From: Anthoceros angustus | Lineage: Eukaryota; Streptophyta; Anthocerotopsida; Anthocerotales; Anthocerotaceae | Length of the DNA: 64,000 bases | Direction: 5' to 3' | NCBI GenBank assembly: GCA_010909165.1 | Contig: MU008163.1 | Span: forward strand, 186,001 to 250,000 | Shown: positions 11,483 to 20,995 of the stretch, in pieces | Position numbering within the stretch: position 1 is the stretch's first letter | Layout of the letters: each line of letters begins with the position of its first letter | Made by a program: the position numbers and the translations under genes | The notes under the pieces: generated by a model | The model's database searches: none | The model's input: the letters and a program-made list of their open reading frames with translations, nothing else | What the model was told of the DNA's origin: nothing

Positions 11483-11858
11483 CCTCTATATAACAACATA
11501 ATATTTGAAGCGGCTAAATATACAAAGCCGCTTCTGCAGAAAAAAACACCACTTTGCAAAAACACCAGGTGGGCACCAATTTCCCACATAGAGTTGTTTT
11601 CGTTTTTTGAGTGATGGTTCATGATATCCGTACCCTAAGGCAAGTACGTATTCCATTGAAAACGCTTCTTGGATATGGTGCGAGGACGCAGAGCCGACGC
11701 CGGCCATTTCCATCGGAGCTTGGTCATCTACTGCATTTTAATCGTGACCTTTTGGAGGCAATAAACTAATTATATATGTAGTGATGGAGGCGTCCGCATG
11801 CCGGCGCCTCCTGCAAGTTTCATTTTGTCGAAGGAACACAAAAACTAGCACAAAAATC
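11483..11858. other. Gap between Copia remnant and methyltransferase-like gene
   Basis: No gene is recognised. At about 11786-11810 there is a near-palindrome with the core GCATGCCGGCGCC. It matches the palindromic unit found in the large intron of the same host gene (19313-19336 and about 23902-24000). Confidence 0.4.
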
Positions 11859-12482
11859 CTAACTTCCGAGTTCTTCAGCAGCAGTCTGAGTCTCTGGTGG
11901 GCATTGCCCAGATACCATCACCACTTCTATGCTTTTGAGACGGGCGTGCTCGGGGTCTTCGAAATTGTCGTTCTCCTTCATGGCATTTTCGGCATCCACA
12001 GGACCACTAGGATTGCTTTCGGTGTTGTAGTTCGGATGCCACACTGCGCTCAAAGTTCTCTGCCCATCGTCCAAGATTTCCCCTGTTTTCTCCTTCATTT
12101 CGTTGAACCCCAAAGGTACGACCTGCGCTTGGGAGACACCCTTATCGGACAAGCTTAATTCCTTTGCCCAGAACTGGGCAGGTCCTCGTCGATGTGGCTC
12201 GTGATTCAATTCCTACTCAGCGTCCGGAAGTACTTCATACCCATGGATCCGTTGTGGGATGAATTCCGCGCAACGCTTGTCCAAATCCACTGTAATGCAA
12301 TTTCGACCACAGAGGAACGCTGCCACTGTCGTTGTTCCGCTCCCTGCACACGCATCTACAATCCAGTTACCCTCTTTCGAGAAGTTTTTGATCAGCTTGT
12401 GCATCAACCCTAGTGGCCTCTGATATGCACACACGACTAGCTTGTCCAATGACATATACAGCAGCTTCTCCACGATAGTATT
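11859..12482 (-). pseudogene. Methyltransferase-like gene, 3' part (motif X and AdoMet motif I)
   Basis: Downstream half of a minus-strand exon cut by Copia-1. From the insertion point the frame reads NTIVEKLLYMSLDKLVVCAY, then QRPLGLMHKLIKNFS, which fits motif X. Next comes WIVDACAGSGTTTVAAFLCG, a classic AdoMet-binding motif I of N4/N6 amino-methyltransferases, then a VDLD acidic turn. A TAG stop lies at 12215-12213. The same frame then stays open for about 117 more codons to 11859 with ordinary-looking protein (WAKELSLSDKGV, LGFNEMKEKTGEILDDGQRT). Motif I being C-terminal to the motif IV-like region (18.98 kb) is the permuted beta-class order. The part is a pseudogene as sequenced, because of the element and perhaps the TAG. 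Confidence 0.75.
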
Positions 12483-12695
12483 TGTTCCGTTTATAGGTTC
12501 ATGGCAGATTGAGCAACCCATGACACCGAGGGCAAAGATGTGTATATATAGATATGTCAAAAAGGTTGAGGGAAACAAGCAATATGTCCTGGCTACATTA
12601 AAACGGTTACAACTACCAACTAACATTCATCTAGGGTTATGAACGGTGCCCTAGGTATATACAATTCTCTATAAGTATTAATTAAATAATCAACA
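12483..12695 (-). repeat. Copia-1 3' LTR
   Basis: Matches 18539-18743 over nearly its whole length, apart from short indels (for example the extra ATGGCAG near 12500). It contains a TATATATAGATATG stretch at about 12542. Its TG/CA ends and the adjoining GTATT duplication define the left element border. Confidence 0.93.
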
Positions 12696-13690
12696 CCTCC
12701 TCTCATTGGATATACGGATATAACAATTAACCATAAGATGCACCGGTAGATGTACGCCGAGCACGATCTTCTCTCGCCGAACACACCACTCACGCGGCTC
12801 AGCAGGCTCCAGCGATTGGTAATGGCGGCTGGCGGCTCGATTGACCTATCGCACGGCGATGCAAGCCTCGGCATTCCGGCGCCCGAGAACGGACCATGCC
12901 TGCGCCTCTCTCGGCCCCGACGAGAAACACTAGGGATTCGAGCCATGAGGCATGACTGCTCATGTCCTGCTGCGGATGCCGCGTGTCCGGTCCATCCCGA
13001 TGGGGAACCCGCTGAGAGTGGCCGATGAGGTGGAGCCAAATCGCGCTGGGAAGCGGGCGAGAAGCTGGCCAAGGAAGTCTCTGACCTAAGGAGAGCTGGT
13101 GCTTCGACCTCTAATTCTGCTCCTCGCTCCTTCAACTATGGGAAAACTAGAACTGAGAAGCTAATGAAGGTCTTGACAGTTGTCTTTGCCAGAGGACTTC
13201 AGGCTCGAGTACAAGCTTCAGAACATCATGCAGGAAGAAGAGTAGTCAGCTGGCGGTGACGACCACAGGCAGGAGGTGTACATTTGCCCAACAACTAAAA
13301 TCATGATGTTTCGGCAGAATTGGTGGAGATGGGGAGGCCACGACGGGAACTTCATCTCCTTCTACGGTATGACAAAATTCACAGCTTGTCTATGCTACTC
13401 CCACTATTGTCGTGGTGTGACCTGCTACAGTAAAGTTCTGACCAAATGATTCACTTATGACAACAGTATCCAGGGAGAGGATGGCTGAGGAGGCTAGTGT
13501 CAAGGTGATGAAAACGAAGAGACGGTGAAGAAGGGCCGACTTTGATCCCAATTTTGTTGGCCTGCAGCAGTGACGAGGCAAATCTAAATTCCTCACCTTC
13601 GATTAAGACAAGGGATCATCATAGTGGCACTAGTAGGTAGGACTTAGAAAGTAGCATAAGTTTCCGACTTGATACCTACTTATCACCTCA
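12696..13690. other. Non-polyprotein segment inside Copia-1 (3' side)
   Basis: About 1 kb lies between the RNase H end and the 3' LTR, more than Copia elements usually have there. On the minus strand, 13596-13390 encodes a peptide with a signal-like hydrophobic run (LFVFITLTLASSAILSL). On the plus strand, 13281-13360 reads VYICPTTKIMMFRQNWWRWGG. Neither matches a Copia product I know. They may be captured host fragments or chance frames. Confidence 0.3.
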
Positions 13691-14310
13691 CGTGGTTTCC
13701 TCACGGTGGACTTGCGCGCGTGGAAGTGGACTTAAGACTCCTAAAGATTCTTTGAATTGATGGTGCTTCAACCTAGGTAATGCTTTGGTAAGTATATCTG
13801 CCGCATTCTGCTCAGTTGGAATATACTCTAACCTCACCTGTTTGGTCTCAACTGCATGCCTCATAAAGTGGTGATGCACTTCTATGTGCTTAGTTCGGGC
13901 ATGGTAAACTGGATTCCGAGCTAGAGCAAGGGCAGACTGGTTGTCACAATAGATAACTGTGGGACTCTTCTGCTCCTGACCCATATCCGCTAGGAGTCGT
14001 CGCAGCCAGATTGCTTCCTTCGCAGCTTGAGTCGAGAATATTCGCCGTGGAAGATAAGAAGCTTGATTGTTTGTTTCTTGACGACCATGTAAGCACTCAC
14101 TGCAAGCAAGAAGGCATAGGCGGCCGGCCTTCTCGTGTCTTGGTCCTGCCCGATCGACATCACGGATCCTATGAGGGTAAGGTCTTCCTCTCCATCGCCG
14201 TCTTGTGTAGTGAATTCCATGGCCACTAGTCCCTTTGAGATACCTCAGAATTCTCTTGGTTGCTGACCAATGGGCTCTACCTGGCTCCTTCAGGTATTGG
14301 GACACCAAAC
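13691..14310 (-). pseudogene. Copia-1 RNase H domain
   Basis: Minus-strand frame opening with HWSATKRILRYLKGT, the conserved connection between RT and RNase H. It continues to SAYMVVKKQT in a shifted frame, then IYCDNQSALALARNPVYHAR and TKHIEVHHHFMRHAV, and ends in a DILTKALPRLKHHQF tail. Acidic residues of the RNase H site are visible in YCDNQS. A frame change around 14000-14220 separates the first and second halves. Confidence 0.9.
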
Positions 14311-15110
14311 TAACTGGCAGAGCAACATCTGGTCGAGTGTGATTTGAGCAAAATATGAGTGACCCCAGCGCTTGCGTATGGTGACCTCCATCTCATGCTT
14401 CTCTTGCGATGCGGAGACTGCGAGCAGACAACCACTTCAAGAGGAGTGAGAGCTGTCTTGGCTTCAGTAAGTTTATACTTGAACAACATATCATAAATGC
14501 ACTTTTCTTGATGAGCGACAATGTTCACGGCGATGTCTCTCTGAGTTCAAGGGGAAAGCTCTCCAACATCCACCATGTCGAAACGACCCGACAGCAGACC
14601 TTTAACACGGGTAATCCCTTCCATGTGTGTTCCCAAAAAATACAATCATCTACATAGAGTGCCAAAATAACAAAACCACCTTTCTCTTGCAAGATACACG
14701 CTTTGTGTCAAGAACGCTTTTAAGGAAGCCTAGACCTATCAAGAATTCATCTATGCACTGCACTACGAGGACTCGTTGAGACCATATAAGGTCTTCAAGA
14801 GCTTACACCCAATCCTCACTTCAGAAGCTCATATCCCTCAGTCTGCTGCATGAAGATCTCTTCCTCTAATTTCCCATGTAGGAATGCCGTTTTAACATCC
14901 ATTTGGTGGATGTGCAGGGAAAAGAAAGCAAACATAGCAAACAGAACTCTCAGGGACTGAGCCTTTACAACAGGGGAGAAGGTGTCATGATAGTCTAAAC
15001 CAGGGACTTGTGAGAAACCACGGGCTACTAACCTAGCCTTGTACCTGGCTATGCTTCCATCAGCTTTGTATTTGAGTTTAAACACCCATTTTGAGGTAAC
15101 TATCTTCCTC
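14311..15110 (-). pseudogene. Copia-1 reverse transcriptase domain
   Basis: Minus strand. ADGSIARYKARLVARGFSQV and DYHDTFSPVVKAQSLRVLFA near 15000 are followed by HQMDVKTAFLHGKLEEEIFM. The catalytic YVDD box is encoded around 14646-14657 (ILALYVDDCIF). Frame breaks lie between about 14700 and 14816. This domain copies element RNA into DNA. Confidence 0.9.
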
Positions 15111-15529
15111 CACAGCGGAGGATGAGCTACGTGTTGTTTTGTATAAGGGAGTCATCACCGTATAGCCGCTTTCCAAAGGTGTGGCATCTTGTCCGCTAAT
15201 GGCCTCGATAGTAGAAGGCTCATAGCTGGATTGATAGAAAGATTCACCATGTCGACAACCACCTCATCGAGCCGTAACCATGGGGACGAGGTACTTTCTT
15301 GAAATCTTCACTCGTAAGGAGGCTCTCCACCGCTCGTGGTCTCCGACTGCAGAGCGCCTAGGGGTTCGAGGACAGGAATAACATACTCCACGGGTCATCC
15401 ATGCACTGTGCCCTATACTCATCATGTAACGGACAGGCGGACAGGATCATCATCAACATCCGATGATGGGAGCAAGGGAGGTCATCTCCATATGACCTCT
15501 CATCGTCAAGGGGTTGGCTGTGGTCCGGA

Positions 15530-16595
15530 TTAGCAAAGTGTAAGGGCAATTTGTGATCTTATCGGGTCTATGTCGGGAAAACTAACGATATCTTGTGGTT
15601 CCTCCCCTGCATCTACAGAGTGCTCAAGTTCAACAGTTTCTTCGTCGAGAAAGTCACTAAAGGAGTGTGAAGGAACGGACAGTACAAGACGTTCATCAAA
15701 CGCAACAGTCCTTGCATGGATCACCTTCCTTGTGACAGGTTCGAACAATTTGTAGCCATGAATACCTGGAGTGTATCCTATGAAGATGTGTCTTTTAGAC
15801 TTAAAAGAAAACTTATGACGTAGCTGATCAGGAATGTGTGCATATGCAGTGCTGCCAAAGACTCTAAGATGTGACAAATCGGGTTTGCTTCCTGTCCAGG
15901 CTTCAAAAGGTGTGCTACCCTGTAAGGAAGAAACAGCTGACCTATTCTGCAAGTAAGTGGCTACCTGGACAGCTTCTGCCCAGAAGCGTATTGGCAGCCT
16001 CCCTTGATAAAGAAGTGACCTTGCAGCATCTTGAATAGTCCCGTGTTCAAGACGCCCATTCATGTCGAATGATAATTGTCAACCGCCTCGTAATCCCTTC
16101 TCCGACAAGATTTTGAAAAGCATTGGAAAGGTACTCCTTCCCATTGTCCGAACGAATACACTTAAGCTTAAAGCCTGTTTGTCGTTCTGCATATGCCAGA
16201 TAACGCTTAAAGCTGGAGAACACCTCACTCTTGTGACGAAGGAGCTCAGTGATAGTGAAGTGGGATCTGTCATCTTCAAATACAACAAAATACCGAGCTC
16301 CTCCCCATGAGGTAACTGACATTGGTCCACAAATATCGGTATGAACCAGATCCAGCAGTTCTGTAGCTTTACGAGGATTTCCGCTGCCAAAGTGTGACTT
16401 AAACTGTTTGCCATGGACACAGGCAACACATAAGTCAAGATCAGGTAACTCACTCTCAACAAAACCTGTTCCCATTTTCTCCTTCAATCGCCTCATAGCT
16501 TTGATATTCGGGTGTCCAGGTCTACAATGCCACTTAAAGGCATTTGAAGGTTGCTTAATAACATTCAGATCGCGGGCGTAAAACTCATTCGGCAA
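15530..16595 (-). pseudogene. Copia-1 GAG-pre-integrase and integrase
   Basis: Minus strand. The zinc-binding HRPGHPN-like start (WHCRPGHPNIKAM) and LCVACVHGKQ lie near 16540-16400. The catalytic core follows: HTDICGPM with the first Asp, RSDNGKEYLS with the second Asp, and RLEHGTIQDAARSLL carrying the Glu. The last part lies in a frame shifted by one near 16055. The C-terminal GSTAYAHIPDQLRHKFSFKS and FIGYTPGIHGYKLFEP follow. Integrase inserts the element copy and makes the 5-bp target duplication seen at this locus. Confidence 0.92.
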
Positions 16596-17060
16596 GTCCG
16601 AGAGACAAAATCCAGCAGATACAGATCGAACTGTGGTTTCCCACGAGCAATGATGACTGAAGGTGCTGTCAGCCTATAAATGGTACACTCCACTTCTTCG
16701 AATGTAATTCTATTGTTAGTTTTCCCAAGTGCCATTGTACTAACAAGATTCTTGGTAATGGCAGGAACATGTAAAGCATTCTCCAAAAGCAGAAAACTAC
16801 CATCCTATAAGGTAACATGTATTGTGCCTGTTCCTTTTATTGGAATTGTCGAGTTGTCACCTAACACAACAGCTGTCTGGTGACATGTCGGAAAAGCTTC
16901 ATACGTAATGAAGGACTTTCTCCTAGAACACATATGGTTCGAAGCTCCAATGTCCAGATACCATCTCTGACAGTCCTTTCTAGATGAGGTAAGGCACGCA
17001 ACTAGCAGTCCTGGAGTGGAGGCTCGAGCAGTGTGAGCCTCAGCAGGATGTTTGCCTTTA
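16596..17060 (-). pseudogene. Copia-1 protease region
   Basis: Minus strand. WYLDIGASNHMCSRRKSF around 16915-16970 occupies the position of the aspartic protease site. The usual DSGA reads DIGA here, so the active-site triad is altered. LGDNSTIPIKGTGTIHVTL and VLHVPAITKNLVS-type sequence follow, as normal for Copia protease. Confidence 0.8.
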
Positions 17061-17066
17061 GCACCT

Positions 17067-17720
17067 TCATCTCTGATTCTTTACAGTCTTTATCCAAAGG
17101 ACTGTTTGCCGCAGAGTTACACTCGATTTGGTGGTAGACGAGGAATTGGAATTGGGATGTGAACTAGCTGGGGTAGAAGGCTGAAACTGACCTCTACCTC
17201 TCCCAAAGCCCCCTCTGCCTCTACCTCTCCCCCTGCCACGTCCTCTACCCCTCTCAGAGAAGAGGGCAGTGTCACTCTGTCTATGTGACGCAGAAGAACT
17301 ACCTCCTTTCATATGCTTTCTGTTTGCTTCAAACTGTAAAAGGGCTGCTACGACCTTCTGAACAGTAAGATTAGATGAGGAAGGAGTGGTTGGTAAAGGG
17401 GGTGACAATCCGATGTTTGGATGCTAGCACCGAATCGCTCAAAGCTTGGTGGGAGAGAGCAATAATCGCCGCTTCTGACTCACCGTGTGATCAATAAGAA
17501 GCTAGTTTGGCTCTAGCCCTAAACTTAGCAACATGACTCTCAACAACCGCCTTTCTCTCTAAGTGTCTGAGAGGGTTGCACGCCCCGCCATTATCATCCT
17601 TCGACTCAGGTTTCGGACATGACTTTGACCGCATCGCCAACTTTATATGAGGAATCATTTCATGTAGAGAGGCCACCAAGATGGTGCGGCCTTCTTGTCT
17701 TTGTATGTCCACTCAAGCTC
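17067..17720 (-). pseudogene. Copia-1 gag, C-terminal part
   Basis: Minus strand. VQKVVAALLQFEANRKHMKG is followed by an Arg-Gly run (GRGRGRGRGRGGFGRGRGQ, about 17205-17260), as in the nucleic-acid-binding region of plant Copia gag. The upstream gag part between 17410 and 17720 is in broken frames. Confidence 0.7.
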
Positions 17721-18525
17721 ATCTTTTCTTGTCCAGTGGTACTTGATTTACCTGTTCTGTCATGGTTCCATGGTCGACCACCACCTCAACCAACTTGTGG
17801 AATCCACCTTTTGGGAAGGCCATCAACCACTTCCATCAATTTCTCCTCAAGGATGCAACAAGACCTAAAGCTCCAGCATCGAAATTACTGAGAGTCACCG
17901 TCCTTATCTTGCAACCGGTCTCGATCCCGAGTCGATTAGTTGATCCCGACATGATGCCCAAGAGCCGAACAAATTAGTTTGGTGCGATAGCGAGCATTTG
18001 CCCCCGAGACGCTAATGTCGCCTCTTGCTTTGCCATCATGAGGTCCGAAATTCTCAGCCTTCAAGTTGCTCCCCCGCTAATTAGAACAATATCTATTCGA
18101 GATGTGTATTCCAGAACAGTGCTCTTGATATTCAGGATTGAGTTAAGAATAGCCGATGTTTGAAACTTCGACGTGTTCGATTTCGATGCTGAGAGTTTGG
18201 TTGAACGTTGAATAGTTGTCCAGGATCAGATGCTGATGCACGGCTGTTTGCTGCAGATGTTTGTGAGTCAAGAAATGCGCCAAGAAACCGGCTCGTTTTT
18301 CGATTTCGGCAGCAGAGCTTGCCTTAATATAGCTTCTCAAAGTCGCCTCGAATAGTCCTTCCTTTCCTTATCAAGATCTGGCCAAGAATGCTCGCAGATC
18401 TGCCTACGGGGCATCTTGCCTTGTGTGCTAGGGTTTGAGACAAATTGCCATTAGAAAACAAGCAATTTACAAACACACCAAAGAAGCAAATCGCTTATGC
18501 ATAGCGAATCCAGCGATCAGCCATG
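17721..18525 (-). other. Copia-1 5' leader and decayed gag start
   Basis: Sequence between the primer-binding site and recognisable gag. A minus-strand frame at 18340-18143 has no clear family motif; it may be the degraded gag N terminus. I see no separate gene. Confidence 0.4.
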
Positions 18526-18538
18526 TGGCTCGATACCA
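18526..18538 (-). other. Copia-1 primer-binding site
   Basis: The minus strand reads TGGTATCGAGCCA directly inside the 5' LTR. This is the Met-tRNA-type priming site also seen in Copia-2 and Copia-3. Confidence 0.85.
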
Positions 18539-18743
18539 TGTTCCGCTTATAGGTTCAGCATTGAGCAACCCATGACACCGAGGGCAAAGATGTGTATATA
18601 TAGATATGTCAAAAAGGTTGAGGGAAACAAGCAATATGTCCTGCTACATAAAAGCCATAACTACCAACTAACATTCATCTAGGGTTATGAACGGTGCCCT
18701 AGGTATATACAATGCTCTATAAGTATTAATTAAATAATCAACA
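18539..18743 (-). repeat. Copia-1 5' LTR
   Basis: Pairs with 12483-12695. It is bounded by TGTTCCG and ATCAACA and followed by the GTATT target duplication at 18744-18748. The near identity of the two LTRs suggests a recent insertion. Confidence 0.93.
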
Positions 18744-19249
18744 GTATTGTGCCCAATGACTGCACGACCATTGTTGAAAGAGCCATGGATATTGTTAGGC
18801 AACATTGACGAGATCATTCCTCCACCAATGCACCACTGTATCATTGCCTCCCTTACAATATGTAGCTCTTCCACACCATGCATAACTATCATTCTAATTT
18901 CTTCGCAACTTGTAATATCATCGAAAGAGTGAAACACTGTACCAATTTGTGTCTGATCCATCTTCACATCATGCTTTCCTTTGTGGAATCCTCTTGGCAC
19001 ATCCATAACCAGTAATGCATACTTCCACTTCCTTAGAAATCCTCGCATGTCCAACACATCTCTTGCAACCACTTGGTATTTAACAATAAACCCCGTCGTT
19101 GGCACAGTAAATGACTGTAGGCCTTCCTCCATGTCCATGTTAGCCAGGGCCCTTTGTTCGTTCTCCAGACCTTTCCATGTGTGCACTTCAAGTATGAAAG
19201 CCTGGAAGTCTTCTGACAGTTTTTTCAGATCTTCTATATCTTTCACTTG
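18744..19249 (-). pseudogene. Methyltransferase-like gene, exon with motif IV/V-like region
   Basis: Minus-strand exon, acceptor at 19250 or 19246 (the latter keeps phase with the upstream exon). It reads VKDIEDLKKLSEDFQAFILE, later FLRKWKYALLVMDVPRGFHK, then EELHIVREAMIQWCIGGGMI. YALLVMDVPRG sits where N4/N6 amino-methyltransferases have the catalytic D/N-PP-Y/F/W motif, but reads DVPR. The IVREAMIQ..IGGGMI stretch fits the following motif V helix and strand. The exon ends at the Copia-1 insertion point in GRAVIGHNT. Its continuation at 12482 stays in frame once one GTATT copy is counted, so a single ORF was split. Confidence 0.7.
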
Positions 19250-19312
19250 CTGCACACAACACAGGTTAGGTGGTTAGTGCACAACAAGCATTTCCAAGAA
19301 CTAGAAGTGGTG

Positions 19313-19393
19313 AGGGCGCCGGCATGCCGGCGCCCTGCCTACCCCTACTTCTTGTTAAAGCCTCAAGTTTCCAACATGAGGAATGGAGAGGGC
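19313..19393 (+). repeat. Palindromic tandem repeat, left copy
   Basis: Starts with a perfect 24-bp palindrome at 19313-19336 (half-site AGGGCGCCGGCA). It continues through CTACCCCTACTTCTTGTTAAA to GAATGGAGAGGGC at 19393. The same unit restarts at 23902 on the far side of the GC-rich element, so the two were adjacent before insertion. Confidence 0.85.
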
Positions 19394-20579
19394 TGTGGCG
19401 CGACTTTTGCTGACGGCCAGCCGGGCGCGCACAATCCCGTGTCGTTGTAGGAAGGAGTTCGTTCCCAAGGGAATGGCGGCTCCGTTTGCGGCGTTTGATT
19501 TCGTCTTACTCGTCCTCGGTCGCGCACCTTAGTTCACGTCTAACTACTGCGACAAACACCGCAGCCGGTATGGCCAAGCGTTTGAGACCCGTTCGCGTCC
19601 GTTCGTTCCGTTCGTCTCTCACCTCTCGTCCACCTCCCTCACACTACACTTATCGGCCTTAAGGAAGGCGCGGGTTACACAGTCCGGACCTCCTCCGCTG
19701 CTCCACCGGGCCTCTCCGTCCGGGCTCTGCCGCCTCCGAGTCCCTCCGGCTCACACGTTCGGTCCGTTCGGTGGGCGGCTCAGGCGAGCACGGGTCCCCA
19801 GTCACCACCTGCACACACCAGTTAGGGTCACGGGACCACATCAATCCCTCGGTCTCGTGCACCTTTCGGTGACTCGGGACTCACGTTAGCAGAAGACACA
19901 CAAGTGCAAGCAGCGGCATCAACACCAAGGAAAAGATGATTTATCTGTGGCAGCCCCTCTTATACTACGCCTAGGTCGGCGCCTTTATTACACCCCTATT
20001 ACGGTGACGGCCATTTCGGTATGCCTAATCGGCCGCCTACCATCCTATTTCCTCCTCCTATCTCCTTCGCGGTGGGAAGGTCCCGGTTCCGCCTTGGGAT
20101 TGGTGGTCCAATCTCCCGCCTCGACAATTGCGGCGCACCCAATCGGATGATCCGCGAGGCGGACCCTCCTCTCCCGGAATCACATCGGGTTGGGCTCGTG
20201 GCGGTCGGCGGCGCCGTTACCACACGTCATCCTCCCAGCCTTCCGTGGGTCCCCTCGGTGGGGCCACCCTCTGCTCCCCTAGCGTAAGTCGAGAGGGGCT
20301 CCTCCTTGCCAGTCAGGACCTCGAGGTCCGGCCTCGACCCCGAGCTCGAACCCAAGGGTCCGGTTATTTCCCGAGTCCGGCCGTGGGTCCTCGTCTCGGG
20401 GTTCGGACCTCGGTCCGTGCAGTCCGATCTCAAACTCGGACCCCTTCACATGGACCTCGTCTTGCTAGGTCCTCCTCCTTACCCCCGACCCTTGTCTTGG
20501 TTGGGTTGGCTCCCCTGCACCCCTGCGGGCCCCTCACCCCTCCGGATCGGGTGGTGGTGAACTTACCTTGGGGTCCGCT

Positions 20580-20632
20580 GCTCCACTTGCTCCACTTGCT
20601 CCACTTGCTCCACTTGCTCCACTTGCTCCAAA
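20580..20632 (-). repeat. 9-bp tandem repeat encoding a Glu-Gln-Val run
   Basis: CTCCACTTG is repeated five times plus a partial copy. On the minus (coding) strand it gives repeated EQV triplets. Because 9 is a multiple of 3 the frame is kept, so length change would alter a peptide run rather than break it. Confidence 0.85.
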
Positions 20633-20936
20633 CAGGCCCCTAGGGTCCTGTCTCTCGTGCCCTTCTTCCCTCCGAGCCTTCCAGGGCCGTCTATTGGCGA
20701 GGCCTCTGCCAGCTCGGTGTGGTAATAGGCAAAGTCCGAATCCACTTGCCGGATTGCCTCTTCCACGTGTGCGGAGCACCCGATACTCCCTTCGCCATTC
20801 GGTGAGCTGTTGTTGCTCCACCTCACCCGCGGGTTGGATATGGGCCGGGCACTTCTCGTGGTGCCAGTGCCTCGGTCACCTCCATGATCGTCATTGTTGC
20901 TCCACTTGCTCCAACTCCTCCCGAGCTTCCTCCTCC

Positions 20937-20995
20937 TCGGCCTTCCTTCGCCTTCCTTCGCCTTCCTTCGCCTTCCTTCGCCTTCCTTCGCCTCC
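20937..20995 (-). repeat. 10-bp tandem repeat CCTTCCTTCG
   Basis: Five near-perfect copies of CCTTCCTTCG inside the GC-rich element. The unit is not a multiple of three, so the minus-strand translation cycles through frames (GEGRRRKAKE-type). Confidence 0.8.

Larger units (their letters stand above)
12483..18743 (-). mobile_element. Copia-1, full-length LTR retrotransposon (decayed)
   Basis: A 6,261-bp minus-strand Copia element. The LTRs (12483-12695 and 18539-18743) begin TGTTCCG and end ATCAACA on the plus strand. They are flanked by a perfect 5-bp target-site duplication GTATT (12478-12482 and 18744-18748). Beside the right LTR the minus strand reads TGGTATCGAGCCA, a primer-binding site of the initiator-Met-tRNA type used by plant Copia. 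Beside the left LTR the minus strand reads ATGAGAGGAGG, a polypurine tract. Gag, protease, integrase, RT and RNase H follow in Copia order, with several frame breaks, so it is not autonomous as sequenced. It sits inside an exon of a methyltransferase-like gene. Confidence 0.93.

Noticed and set aside
12213-12215. Programmed stop-codon readthrough or amber recoding in the two host frames with TAG
   Set aside because: Both genes are already interrupted by retrotransposons, so ordinary pseudogene decay explains the stops more simply.
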